Below, piece by piece: positions 43,519 to 52,009 of a DNA stretch of 64,000 nt. Below the pieces are notes generated by a model that saw only the letters and a program-made list of their open reading frames with translations, ran no database searches and was not told the origin of the DNA. The position numbers and the translations under genes were made by a program. Location: the NCBI GenBank assembly GCA_036383895.1, contig DASVNK010000071.1, positions 1-64,000 on the forward strand, written 5' to 3'. Position 1 is the first letter of the stretch. Each line of letters starts with the position of its first letter. The DNA comes from DASVNK01 sp036383895 (lineage in GTDB: Bacteria > Verrucomicrobiota > Verrucomicrobiia > Limisphaerales > SXQI01).

Positions 43519-44259
43519 TCAGGCAAGGCCCGCTTCGGCGGGCCTTTTCATTTGCGCGAATTCACAAAACCAGTTCTCCGGCTCGCACAGGTAAGTTCTC
43601 GTTTGCCCAAACCAATCGAAGCTCACCATTCCGGCATGCAAACAATGATGGTCAGTAATTAGGGTTTTTTTCTTTTCTGGTGTTAGTTCGTCTTTCACTA
43701 GGGCCAGGTAAAGCGTTTCGTCACCTCCATAAATTTTGTCTCCTACAATTGGGTGTCCAATGTAGCTGAGATGAATTCGTATCTGATGCTTGCGGCCAGT
43801 GAAGAGGATGACACGCACTAAGGAAAATTGGCGGCCATCGCGCAAGAAAGTCTCCAGGCCAAACACCTGCGTGCGCGACGGCGCACCATCAATCCGCACG
43901 CGATCCTTGATTCCTACGACGCTGTCTTCATCCGGTCCGATCGGCGCATCGATCAATCGCGCGCCGCTCACCGCGCCATGGACAATAGCGAGATACTCCT
44001 TGTGAACAGCGCGTGATTCCCAGAGCTTGCGCAAGGCGGAGTTCGACTCCGCAGTCTTGGCGATGATCACCACGCCACTGGTCTCACGATCCAGCCGGTT
44101 GATCATATGTGGCTCGGACTCGGAACCGAGGAACAGCCGCGCCCTACTGATCAAACTTGAATAGATGTCACCTTTGGTCGGATGACAAACCAGTCCCGCC
44201 GGTTTGTTAACGACTAAAAGCTCGTCATCTTCCGAGATGACATCGAACAAATGCGGCAC
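43519..44259 (-). CDS. RluA-family pseudouridine synthase
   Basis: 246 residues from a GTG at 44259. HMINRLDRETSGVVIIAKT holds the catalytic Asp57. KPAGLVCHP near residue 19 and TGRKHQIRIHLSYIGHPIVG are further RluA/RsuA-clan hallmarks. There is no S4 domain. RluA-type enzymes isomerise specific uridines in 23S rRNA or tRNA; which site is modified cannot be predicted. The gene starts one base after the stop of the ThuA-like gene, so they are cotranscribed. Its last nine codons lie in the terminator hairpin of the opposing gene. Confidence 0.88.
   Translation of the reverse strand: MPHLFDVISEDDELLVVNKPAGLVCHPTKGDIYSSLISRARLFLGSESEPHMINRLDRETSGVVIIAKTAESNSALRKLWESRAVHKEYLAIVHGAVSGARLIDAPIGPDEDSVVGIKDRVRIDGAPSRTQVFGLETFLRDGRQFSLVRVILFTGRKHQIRIHLSYIGHPIVGDKIYGGDETLYLALVKDELTPEKKKTLITDHHCLHAGMVSFDWFGQTRTYLCEPENWFCEFAQMKRPAEAGLA
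43525..43548 (+). terminator. Terminator of the glycine-zipper gene, inside the opposing RluA coding end
   Basis: AAGGCCCGC (43525-43533) and GCGGGCCTT (43538-43546) flank a TTCG loop, then TTT. It terminates the plus-strand transcript. The same bases encode the last residues (KRPAEAGLA) of the minus-strand pseudouridine synthase. Confidence 0.85.
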
Positions 44260-44260
44260 G

Positions 44261-45250
44261 TTATTTTAACTCGTGCTCAGCGGGCTTCACACCCTTTCTA
44301 AATCCATCAAAGCCATACATGCTCGGCTTGAACTCGCCAACGTAACGCACGTCCGTTTTATCCGGCACGGGAATTCCGAGCGTCCAATACGCTGAATTCA
44401 CCAGCAACCGACGCAATCCTTCGTTCTGTAAATCAGTCGCCGCCCCCATGGTCGTCACGACGACTTTGTTCGTAGTGCCTGCCTCGTTCTTTTGATTTCG
44501 CACCCACACGACCGGCTGCATCGGCTCATTCTTCTTCCCTTCGACCGGCGCATCTTCCGGCTTCATGCCTTTCAACACCTGGCCGCGCACCAGAATCTCC
44601 GCATCCGCCGGCAAATTCACGGTATACACATCCGAATCACCGAAAATATCATCCACGCCCTTCAAAATCGGATGCTCCTTCGCTCCCGCTTCAATGATGC
44701 CGCGCGTCGCTTCCTTCTTGTGCGCGCCGTGGTGCGCAACCCAGGTTTCGCCGAGCACCTGTTTCCCAAATCCACCGGGCCAATCTTTGCTTTGCCAGTG
44801 GTATTTCTTGAACTTACTCGTGGAATTTCCGCTGTAATTAAACGCGTGCGTGCTGGTGCGCAGCGCAATGATCGGTTTGCCGCTCGAAAAATAATCTACG
44901 AAGTGCTGCATCTGCTCGTCTGGCAGCTCGCGAAAACGCCAGTTCAGCATGACAAGATCCGCGGTTTTCAGCGCGTCCATCCCCGGCACGTTCTTCGTAT
45001 ACTTCGGATCGATTTCCCCGGAGGCTGGATTAATCGCAAACAACACTGTGCATTTGAAACCATGCCGCTCGGCCAAAATCTTCCCGAGCATCGGCATCGC
45101 CTCTTCGGAGCGATACTCCTCGTCCCCGCTCAGAAGCACGATGTGCTTCCCCTTCCCTGGCCCGTCCTTGCCTTCATATACGACCCATTCCCCAGCGAGC
45201 GCGCCGATTAACGTCCCAAGAAGCAGCACCCCACAAGCGACTAATTTCAT
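44261..45250 (-). CDS. Exported ThuA-like domain protein
   Basis: 329 residues with a signal peptide (LVACGVLLLGTLIGALAGEW). The ThuA fold (class I glutamine amidotransferase-like) shows HIVLLSGDEEYRSEEAMPML, DLVMLNWRFRELPDEQMQHF, PIIALRTSTHAFNY and ETWVAHHG. The nucleophile Cys of true amidotransferases is absent, as in other ThuA proteins. Exported forms are abundant in Verrucomicrobiota and Planctomycetota and are linked to sugar metabolism by context elsewhere, with no demonstrated reaction. Cotranscribed with the pseudouridine synthase gene. Confidence 0.86.
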   Translation of the reverse strand: MKLVACGVLLLGTLIGALAGEWVVYEGKDGPGKGKHIVLLSGDEEYRSEEAMPMLGKILAERHGFKCTVLFAINPASGEIDPKYTKNVPGMDALKTADLVMLNWRFRELPDEQMQHFVDYFSSGKPIIALRTSTHAFNYSGNSTSKFKKYHWQSKDWPGGFGKQVLGETWVAHHGAHKKEATRGIIEAGAKEHPILKGVDDIFGDSDVYTVNLPADAEILVRGQVLKGMKPEDAPVEGKKNEPMQPVVWVRNQKNEAGTTNKVVVTTMGAATDLQNEGLRRLLVNSAYWTLGIPVPDKTDVRYVGEFKPSMYGFDGFRKGVKPAEHELK

Positions 45251-45289
45251 GCTGGGACTATAACTCCGCCAATATTTCCTGAAAGCGTT

Positions 45290-46771
45290 TTAAGCAACGG
45301 AAGGGGACGAATCAGCCCCCGCATTTTTTGCTTCCGCCTGCGGCGACTGAAACATAAAGCGCGCCCAGGTCGTGCCGATCATGCGCGGCCCTCGTCGAGC
45401 CCAGTACCAGTAATTGAACAACGATCCAGTGACGAGTGGGGCCAAAGCCAAAGCACCGATGCCGACCTGTGTTGTCCTGAGGAGAATAAAAACGAGCAGC
45501 AAAGTGCAACCGTGGGTGATTGCGACCGGCCAAAGCGTCGGAACTTTGTTTTCTGTGGTAAGGAGGGTTGACCAAATTGCCATCTGCGCTTCAAGGAAAA
45601 CGTTCGCGACGAGTATGATAAACCAGGGGCTTGGAAGAACGTCCTTTTTGATGAGCCCTACTTTTATCACGAGCGGAATCACAGCAAAGGCGACGAGTGC
45701 AAGTCCCACAAAGGTCAGCGTTTCCAACCAAACGCGCCCCCACATCAGCTTACGGATCTCGCCAAGCTCATTCCTGGATCTCAGTTGCACAATGACTGGC
45801 CACTTCACGTAGACCCAACTGACCGCGATGGCCTGAATTGCCATCGCGACGTTCAGCGAAAACCCGTACTCACCTGCTCCCGCCAGCCCAAAACGTGACT
45901 CGCAAATGAGCATCAGAAGCAGCGCCGCGACATAGGCTGTTATCCACTGAAGCCCGATTCGCCAACTATTCGGCCACAATATTCGCAGAAATGAAATCAT
46001 TTCGCTCTTAGCCGGCCGTGCTTGCGGGGCTGGTGGGCTCGACAAGATCACTTGCCTGCGCGACAACGTACGAATGAGGGCGCTTGATAAGAATCCAGCC
46101 ACAAAGACGCTCAGCACCCCGAACCCTGCCATTAACAGCACGCATGACAGCAACAGCTTTGCGCTATAACCCAAACAGAGAATGCGCATGCCAGTGACTA
46201 CCCGATTCATTCCGCGCAAGACCACATTCCACCAACTCGAGTAGACCTCCAACGCACAGTTCAGCAGCGCCACGCCCCAAGCCGTCCACGCCAGCGTCGG
46301 GTTCGATGTTTCCCAAGCGGATTGACTCACGATGTAAGTGCCCACTGCGCCCAGAACCACGAGGAGCAGCAGCGTTAGCAGCCGATAGAATACGCGCGCG
46401 GTAAAAACCAGCTTCCAAAAAAGGCCGAAGTTCGGTGTCTTCGAATTTGCTCCGGGTGGCAAACCGTCTGCGCGAAGTTCGGTCGCACCCGCCATTGCGT
46501 ACCCCACTCCACGTTCTACAGAAAATGCGAATCCGAGATCGATCAGCGGCGCGACAGCGACGATGCTCATCAAAAGATAATAGAAGCCGAAATCGGACTC
46601 GGGGAGGCGCGACAGCAGCGGCAAAACCACGAGCACCGAGCCAAAGCGCAGACCTGTAAACACCCAGGACCAGAGCACCGCCGCCTCCCACGCACGCACA
46701 AAGATGCTCCTTTCATGCGGCCCACTGAAAACTCCCTCTGCCCTCTGAAGAAGGTAACGAAATGGGTTCAT
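45290..46771 (-). CDS. Polysaccharide flippase-like multi-pass membrane protein (Wzx/MATE-type)
   Basis: 493 residues with about 12-14 predicted helices. The N-terminal LRFGSVLVVLPLLSRLPESD and FGFYYLLMSIVAVAPLIDLG match the Wzx/oligosaccharide flippase pattern (a 'LP' turn followed by 'F-G-x-Y'). MGVNRVV-like RGMNRVVTGMRILCLGYSAK follows. Flippases of this type move lipid-linked sugar repeat units across the inner membrane. The divergent methyltransferase at 46939 and other glycan genes in the window fit a surface-polysaccharide role, though there is no polymerase or glycosyltransferase cluster here. Confidence 0.82.
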   Translation of the reverse strand: MNPFRYLLQRAEGVFSGPHERSIFVRAWEAAVLWSWVFTGLRFGSVLVVLPLLSRLPESDFGFYYLLMSIVAVAPLIDLGFAFSVERGVGYAMAGATELRADGLPPGANSKTPNFGLFWKLVFTARVFYRLLTLLLLVVLGAVGTYIVSQSAWETSNPTLAWTAWGVALLNCALEVYSSWWNVVLRGMNRVVTGMRILCLGYSAKLLLSCVLLMAGFGVLSVFVAGFLSSALIRTLSRRQVILSSPPAPQARPAKSEMISFLRILWPNSWRIGLQWITAYVAALLLMLICESRFGLAGAGEYGFSLNVAMAIQAIAVSWVYVKWPVIVQLRSRNELGEIRKLMWGRVWLETLTFVGLALVAFAVIPLVIKVGLIKKDVLPSPWFIILVANVFLEAQMAIWSTLLTTENKVPTLWPVAITHGCTLLLVFILLRTTQVGIGALALAPLVTGSLFNYWYWARRGPRMIGTTWARFMFQSPQAEAKNAGADSSPSVA

Positions 46772-46938
46772 GATCCGAGTGCGACCAAAGCTACAAACAG
46801 GTGCATCGGGACTGGTCTTCTACCAAGCAGATCAACTCTAACCTCAACATCCCGGCTATCTTTCAGCAAATCCCCTCTGAGCCAAGCAAAACTGTTTTCA
46901 GTTGAAAACCGGCGAGTGGAAACTTTACCGTGCTCCCC

Positions 46939-47670
46939 ATGAATACGGAAGATAGCACCCAGGCGGCTGCTCCTCGCGCGCCGAGACACCTTCCGTACCA
47001 AATCGACCCTTCCAGGAATCGCTTCCATTATTACGAAAACCTTTGGAAACAGGTCGGCCTGAACTTGCTTAAGAAGCATGTCGACCTCTCCGGCAAATCG
47101 CTCCTTGATTACGGTTGTGGGCGTGGTGAAGCGCTCTCGCTCTACGCGGACGCCGGCATGCAAGTCACCGGCACCGACACAGACTCCGAGTGCGTTCGCA
47201 TTGCTACCAAACATGGTAACGCGGTTCTCTTAAACCCCGAAAATCCTGTCGCGCAATTCGGGGCCAAATCGTTCGACGCAATAACCTGCTTCCATGTTCT
47301 GGAACATGTCCCCAGCCCGGTGAAAACTCTCAGGGATTTGGCAACGATCGCGCGGTCGCACGTTGTTGTCGCCGTTCCGAACCTGCGGTTCCTCCATTGG
47401 ATGTTCCACCGGGAATTCAGTCTGAGTATGGTCAACGAGGGCCACTTGCAGAGCTGGGATCACTGGCATTTCCGCAATCTAGCCGAGCGACATTGTGGAC
47501 TTGAGTTGATCGAGTGGGGTTCCGATGCCACAGTTCTTCCGCTTTTTAGCGAAGCCACTTACCGCTTGTTTGGCCCGCGCGTGACTATCCGCCTCGAGAC
47601 CGGAATTTTTAAGAAGATCTTTCCTTATCATTGTCTCTCAGTAATCGGCCTCTTCCGCGTGAAAAATTGA
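46939..47670 (+). CDS. Class I SAM-dependent methyltransferase
   Basis: 243 residues from the ATG at 46939; a GTG at 46930 would add three. SLLDYGCGRGEALSLYADAG is SAM motif I, QVTGTDTDSECVRIA supplies the acidic loop, and FDAITCFHVLEHVPSP is motif IV with its 'LEH' signature. The C-terminal 90 residues have a lid-like pattern of aromatic residues. The substrate is unknown. It is divergent from the flippase gene, with 158 bases between starts, and could modify a glycan lipid precursor. Confidence 0.85.
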   Translation: MNTEDSTQAAAPRAPRHLPYQIDPSRNRFHYYENLWKQVGLNLLKKHVDLSGKSLLDYGCGRGEALSLYADAGMQVTGTDTDSECVRIATKHGNAVLLNPENPVAQFGAKSFDAITCFHVLEHVPSPVKTLRDLATIARSHVVVAVPNLRFLHWMFHREFSLSMVNEGHLQSWDHWHFRNLAERHCGLELIEWGSDATVLPLFSEATYRLFGPRVTIRLETGIFKKIFPYHCLSVIGLFRVKN

Positions 47671-47797
47671 TCCGCAAGACAACGCAGCCGCACATCCGCA
47701 CGATCAGACGATCCACGACAAACTCTTCGTTTCCGAAAACCCAGAAAGAACGATTGGTTGCGCAACCGCACTCCACCGACGTAAGTTATGGCCGGGT

Positions 47798-48022
47798 ATG
47801 GATCTGGTGGTTGTATTTCGCACGTTTGACCTGGCTGAAGCTCAAATTGTCAAAGGCCGCCTGGAAGGGGCGGGACTCGAAGCGGAATTGGAGCACGAGA
47901 ATTCCGCCGCGAACTTTGATGTCGCTGGTGGCGGCGTCCGCGTGGTCGTTCCGGAAATGCAGGCCGCCGAAGCACGGGCGTTAATCCAATCCGCTGGTGA
48001 CCAGCCCCAGAGCGATGAGTAA
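47798..48022 (+). CDS. DUF2007-like small protein
   Basis: 74 residues. VVFRTFDLAEAQIVKGRLEG is the DUF2007 signature, a small ferredoxin-like fold, ending in GGGVRVVVPEMQAAEAR. Family members are suggested to sense or transmit signals, but without evidence of a ligand. The stop overlaps the start of the GlcD-like gene by eight bases (ATGAGTAA), giving coupled translation. Confidence 0.82.
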   Translation: MDLVVVFRTFDLAEAQIVKGRLEGAGLEAELEHENSAANFDVAGGGVRVVVPEMQAAEARALIQSAGDQPQSDE

Positions 48023-49397
48023 GAGAATAGCCGCACTCTTAAAGCGGTTGCAGAAACGTTTACCCGCGGGCGACCTTCGGCTTGAACCGGATTTCCTTGA
48101 AAAATATTCCAGCGACAAATGGTTTGCCGCTGCACTTCCCGAAGCCGTCGCTTTACCGAGACGCACGGACTCGGTTGTGGCAGTTCTGAAGTTCGCCTCG
48201 AAGCACCGTATTCCAGTCACACCACGTGGCGCGGGATACGGCTACGTCGGCGGATGCGTGCCGGTGCGTGGCGGCATTGTGCTCTCGTTGGAAAAGATGG
48301 ATCGGATCAAGGAGATCAATCCAGACGACTTCGTCGCGGTCGTGGAACCGGGTGTCAAAACTTCGATTTTACAGGATGCAGTTGAAAAGTTAGGCCGGTT
48401 CTATCCGCCGGATCCAGCGAGCCGCGCGGACTCGAGCATCGGCGGAAACATCGCCACGAATGCGGGGGGCCCGAGATGTTTGAAGTATGGTGTGACGCGC
48501 GAATATGTGCTCGGCCTGGAAGTAGTTCTCATCGATGGCTCGGTCGTTCGCCTCGGCAGTCGCACGCACAAAAATAAGACCGGCTTTGATCTGACGAAAC
48601 TGTTCGTCGGCTCCGAAGGAATGTTGGGCATCGTTACGGAAGCCACCCTGAAGCTCCTCCCGCTTCCGCCGTTCCGTGCCGCGCTGAGCGTCGGCTTCGA
48701 TTCAATGCCCGCAACCCTGGGCGCTTTGAAGGATATATTCGCGGCCGGGTTTCTGCCGTGCGCGCTGGAAGTGGCCGATGCCTTCACCCTTGCCGCCGCG
48801 CAAAAACGCACTGGCAGCGACATGCTTTCCGGCTGCCGCGCACACTTGATCGTCGAACTCGACGGCCACGTAAAATCCGTTCGCTCTGAATTGAAGGATC
48901 TGGAAAGTGTCGTTCAAGCCCGCAAGCCGATCTTCGTCCAACGAGCCCTCGGTCCCGAAGCCTGCGAAAAGATCTGGCAACTTCGCCGCGAATTTTCCTT
49001 CGCCCTTCGCGACACCGGGCTGACAAAGCTGAATGAGGATATCGTTGTCCCGCGCGGAAGACTCCAGGAACTATTCGACTTTACGAATGGCTTGGAAAAA
49101 GCATACGGCTTTCCAGTCGCATGCTTCGGTCACGCTGGCGACGGCAACATCCATGTGAATATCATGGTCGATATGCAAAAACCCGGCGCGAAGAAGAAGT
49201 GCGACGTGGCGCTCGACGCGCTGTTTCGTAAAGTCGTCGAGCTTGGCGGGGTCGTCACTGGCGAGCACGGAATTGGTATTGCCAAGAAACGGTGGTGGCC
49301 GATCGCCACGTCGACGAACGTTCGCAAGTTGCATCAGTCGGTGAAAAAGGCGCTCGATCCAGAAGGAATTCTGAATCCCGGAAAATTCCTCGACTGA
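48015..49397 (+). CDS. glcD: FAD-linked glycolate/D-lactate oxidase subunit, GlcD-like
   Basis: 460 residues from the ATG at 48015. The PCMH-type FAD domain shows VTPRGAGYGYVGGCVPVRGG and SSIGGNIATNAGGPRCLKYG, followed by LFVGSEGMLGIVTEATLKLL. The C-terminal half ends with AVCFGHAGDGNIHVN-like GHAGDGNIHVNIMVDM and VTGEHGIGIAKKRW, hallmarks of GlcD/D-lactate dehydrogenases. It oxidises a 2-hydroxy acid with electrons passed to the respiratory chain. GlcE and GlcF partners are not present here. Its stop codon abuts the stop of the histidine kinase on the other strand (TGA|TCA). Confidence 0.88.
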   Translation: MSKRIAALLKRLQKRLPAGDLRLEPDFLEKYSSDKWFAAALPEAVALPRRTDSVVAVLKFASKHRIPVTPRGAGYGYVGGCVPVRGGIVLSLEKMDRIKEINPDDFVAVVEPGVKTSILQDAVEKLGRFYPPDPASRADSSIGGNIATNAGGPRCLKYGVTREYVLGLEVVLIDGSVVRLGSRTHKNKTGFDLTKLFVGSEGMLGIVTEATLKLLPLPPFRAALSVGFDSMPATLGALKDIFAAGFLPCALEVADAFTLAAAQKRTGSDMLSGCRAHLIVELDGHVKSVRSELKDLESVVQARKPIFVQRALGPEACEKIWQLRREFSFALRDTGLTKLNEDIVVPRGRLQELFDFTNGLEKAYGFPVACFGHAGDGNIHVNIMVDMQKPGAKKKCDVALDALFRKVVELGGVVTGEHGIGIAKKRWWPIATSTNVRKLHQSVKKALDPEGILNPGKFLD

Positions 49398-50804
49398 TCA
49401 CTGCTTCAGTTCCACAGTGAACGTTGAGCCTTTGCCCGGATGACTTTGCACGAAGACACGACCGGCGTGCGCCTCGACGATTGCTTTCACGAGACTCAGC
49501 CCCAGGCCTAAACCACGTTGCGAACGACTTTTATCTGCGCGGTAGAGCCGCTCCCAAATGCGCGGCTGCTCTTCGGGCGCGATTCCAATTCCACTATCCT
49601 GAAACTCGATGCGCGCCTTGCCATTGCCGGTGGTCGCGCGGATCGAAACCTGCCCGCTTTCCGGCGTATATTTGACCGCATTGTCCAGGAGATTCGCGAA
49701 GACCTGCCGAAGACGATTCGTGTCCGCAGAGACAACGATCGATTCAGGACAAACCTTGGTGATTTCGATTTTCTTTTCTTCGGCGACGTATTCGTAAAGT
49801 TCCACCACTTCGTTGATCAACCGGCAGAGATCCGTCGGCTCGCGATTAAGCCGCATCAACCCGCTCTCTGCTTCCGCGACATCCAACAGCGTATTCAGAA
49901 TCGTGAGGACACGATCCGATTCTTCCACGGAATCGGCAAGCGCTTCGCGGGATTTGTCTTCATGTGAATCACGCAACGCCATTTCCGAAATTCCACGCAA
50001 TCGCGCCAGAGGCGTGCGCAAATCATGCGCCACGTTGTCCAAAGATTCACGCATACTGCGAATCAGGCGCTCGTTTCGCTCCAGCATGCGATTAAAGAGT
50101 TCAGCAAGTTCCTGGAGTTCGTCGCCCGTTTTCTGTTCCGGCACGCGCTGGCTTAAATCACCAGTGCGCGTGATTGAACTCACCGTTTTGATAATCCCGC
50201 GGATGGGTCGCATGGCTCGTTGGGTGAAGGCCGCGCCTCCAATGAATCCCAGTGCAACGATTGGCAGCATGCCCAAAAGAAAAAGCCGCCGCACCAGGGA
50301 CAACAAACGATCGCGACTCTGCGCGATGCGCCCCACCTGCAAGCGCGAACCATCCCGCAACGTTTGTTGCGCGACGGTGAGGTCGCGCTCCGCGGTCGCA
50401 GGAATGCGGAGGTACGGAACTTCCGCGCGAATTCCGGGCGCGAGTTCCTTCTCGGTGACGCTAATCCACTCCGGAGGAACGATGAGTGGAAAAGTGCCGA
50501 TCCGCGTGACGACCTGAATAAAAAAACGTTCCTGCCCGGGGTGACGCTCCAACGGCCGCAAATATGAACGGAGTCCTTCCAACCCGCGCGTATTGTAGAC
50601 CGCCGCAAACTCCGCGGCGCGCGCCTGCACCACCTCGCGGTCATTGCGATCAATCGTGAATGAGAGCAGCCCGTAGACCACGACAAACAACGCCGCAGAA
50701 CTCAGCGTAAAGATGATCGTGTACCAAAGATTCAGCCGAAACGCGAACGTCCGAAACCAGCGCGGCTTGCGCTGAGCCATTCTTTTCTCGGTCGCATCAG
50801 TCAT
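49398..50804 (-). CDS. Membrane sensor histidine kinase
   Basis: 468 residues. Two membrane helices (about 27-48 and 176-195) bracket a periplasmic sensor of about 125 residues. A HAMP domain (FTQRAMRPIRGIIKTVSSIT) follows. The phosphoacceptor is His260 in DNVAHDLRTPLARLRGISEM. The ATPase N-box FANLLDNAVKYTPESG and G-box GIGIAPEEQPRIWERLYRAD are intact. It overlaps the lipoprotein gene by eight bases and is cotranscribed with the response regulator, so they form one two-component system. Layout resembles metal-responsive kinases of the CusS type, but the signal is unknown. Confidence 0.92.
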   Translation of the reverse strand: MTDATEKRMAQRKPRWFRTFAFRLNLWYTIIFTLSSAALFVVVYGLLSFTIDRNDREVVQARAAEFAAVYNTRGLEGLRSYLRPLERHPGQERFFIQVVTRIGTFPLIVPPEWISVTEKELAPGIRAEVPYLRIPATAERDLTVAQQTLRDGSRLQVGRIAQSRDRLLSLVRRLFLLGMLPIVALGFIGGAAFTQRAMRPIRGIIKTVSSITRTGDLSQRVPEQKTGDELQELAELFNRMLERNERLIRSMRESLDNVAHDLRTPLARLRGISEMALRDSHEDKSREALADSVEESDRVLTILNTLLDVAEAESGLMRLNREPTDLCRLINEVVELYEYVAEEKKIEITKVCPESIVVSADTNRLRQVFANLLDNAVKYTPESGQVSIRATTGNGKARIEFQDSGIGIAPEEQPRIWERLYRADKSRSQRGLGLGLSLVKAIVEAHAGRVFVQSHPGKGSTFTVELKQ

Positions 50805-51195
50805 TCTGTGCGTTCCCCCCCTCGATCTTTCTTAGGCGTCCCCCACCCAGCTCAAAATGAAAATTCTTTGTTTTTAGGTCTCCGATATCGGAACTCCAAT
50901 CGATGAAATTCCCGTTCGAATCAAAGACATAGCCAGATGATCCCGAGGCTATAGTTCTACCTGCAGGAGCGAGAAGAACTGTGTAATTCGAGCCTGAGTC
51001 TTCATAAGATCGTTCGCCCATCACGCGACCGCCTGCCCAAGCCCGAAACTCTTCAATTGTTTTCACATTGCTCGGGGGCTTCGCTGATCGAAGGGCAACA
51101 AGGTCGAGGGCCAGGCATCCGCCTAAACACACGACAGCAACAATGAGCACCCATGAAATGCTGGACAGTTTTGATGCATGACGCGGATCGGTCAC
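50797..51195 (-). CDS. Small exported lipoprotein encoded between response regulator and kinase
   Basis: 132 residues from a GTG at 51195 that overlaps the regulator's TGA as GTGA. The hydrophobic segment WVLIVAVVCLGGCLALDLVA includes LGGC, a plausible lipobox, with Cys27. The mature part (TIEEFRAWAGGRVMGERSYE, then YVFDSNGNFIDWSSDIGD) has a small beta-rich pattern, with no family recognised. Its end overlaps the kinase start. The coupled arrangement suggests that it works with the kinase sensor, for example as a periplasmic accessory; this is inference. Confidence 0.75.
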   Translation of the reverse strand: MTDPRHASKLSSISWVLIVAVVCLGGCLALDLVALRSAKPPSNVKTIEEFRAWAGGRVMGERSYEDSGSNYTVLLAPAGRTIASGSSGYVFDSNGNFIDWSSDIGDLKTKNFHFELGGGRLRKIEGGNAQND

Positions 51196-51866
51196 GGCTT
51201 CAGCGCATAACCCATCCCGCGATAGGTCTGGATGAGCTTCTTCGGGAATTCCTTGTCAACCTTCGTCCGCAAGCGATGAACAAGCACATCCACCACATTC
51301 GTTTGCGGATCGAAGCTGTAGTCGAAGATGTGTTCAAGGATCATCGCCTTGGTCACCACTTTTCCGACGTTCCGTAGCAAGTATTCAAGCAAAGCGAACT
51401 CGCGCGGTTGCAATTCAATCTTCTGCGAGCCACGAGTAACTTCTCGCGCCAACAAGTCCATACTGAGATCCGCGACGCTCAGCCGCGTCGGCTCCGAACT
51501 GGTCTGGGTGGTGCGCCGAATCAGCGCTTGGATGCGCGCGAGCAGTTCCGCGAAAGAAAATGGCTTGGTCAGGTAATCGTCTCCGCCACTCTGCAGCCCC
51601 TTGATGCGATCTTCCACCGAACCGCGTGCGCTCAGAAAGATGATCGGCATTTTGATCCCTTCACGCCGCAGACTCTCCACCAGCGCGATCCCGTCCATCT
51701 TCGGCAACATCACGTCAACGACCGCCGCGTCGTAGGGTGTGGAGCTCGCCACGGCGAAAGCTTCCTCACCGTCCGCGCAATGATCCACCGCGAAACCGCT
51801 TTGCTTCAACCCGCCCGTTACGAACGAAGCGATCTTTTTGTCGTCCTCCACCACCAGGATTCGCAC
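51192..51866 (-). CDS. OmpR/PhoB-type response regulator
   Basis: 224 residues from the GTG at 51866 (VRILVVEDDKKIASF), the usual position for this family; a GTG at 51869 adjoins. Asp51 in DAAVVDVMLPKMDG is the phosphorylation site, with acidic Glu7/Asp8-Asp9 and Lys in YLTKPFSF. The C-terminal winged helix ends in VDVLVHRLRTKVDKEF and LIQTYRGMGYALK. It is the DNA-binding output partner of the kinase at 49398 and lies first in the operon. It is divergent from the phosphorylase gene at 52010, so the 143-base gap holds both promoters. Confidence 0.93.
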   Translation of the reverse strand: MRILVVEDDKKIASFVTGGLKQSGFAVDHCADGEEAFAVASSTPYDAAVVDVMLPKMDGIALVESLRREGIKMPIIFLSARGSVEDRIKGLQSGGDDYLTKPFSFAELLARIQALIRRTTQTSSEPTRLSVADLSMDLLAREVTRGSQKIELQPREFALLEYLLRNVGKVVTKAMILEHIFDYSFDPQTNVVDVLVHRLRTKVDKEFPKKLIQTYRGMGYALKP

Positions 51867-52009
51867 CACGCGAAGGTATGGTTTAGCCCTTCCAAGCGCA
51901 ACGGACTTAAACGGTGGATAGCTTGACACGCGCCACTCTGCTCTTTCACGATTCGCGGCAGGTTCAATGCTCGCACACGACAAACTACGCAACTTGCACC
52001 TCTGCCCGT

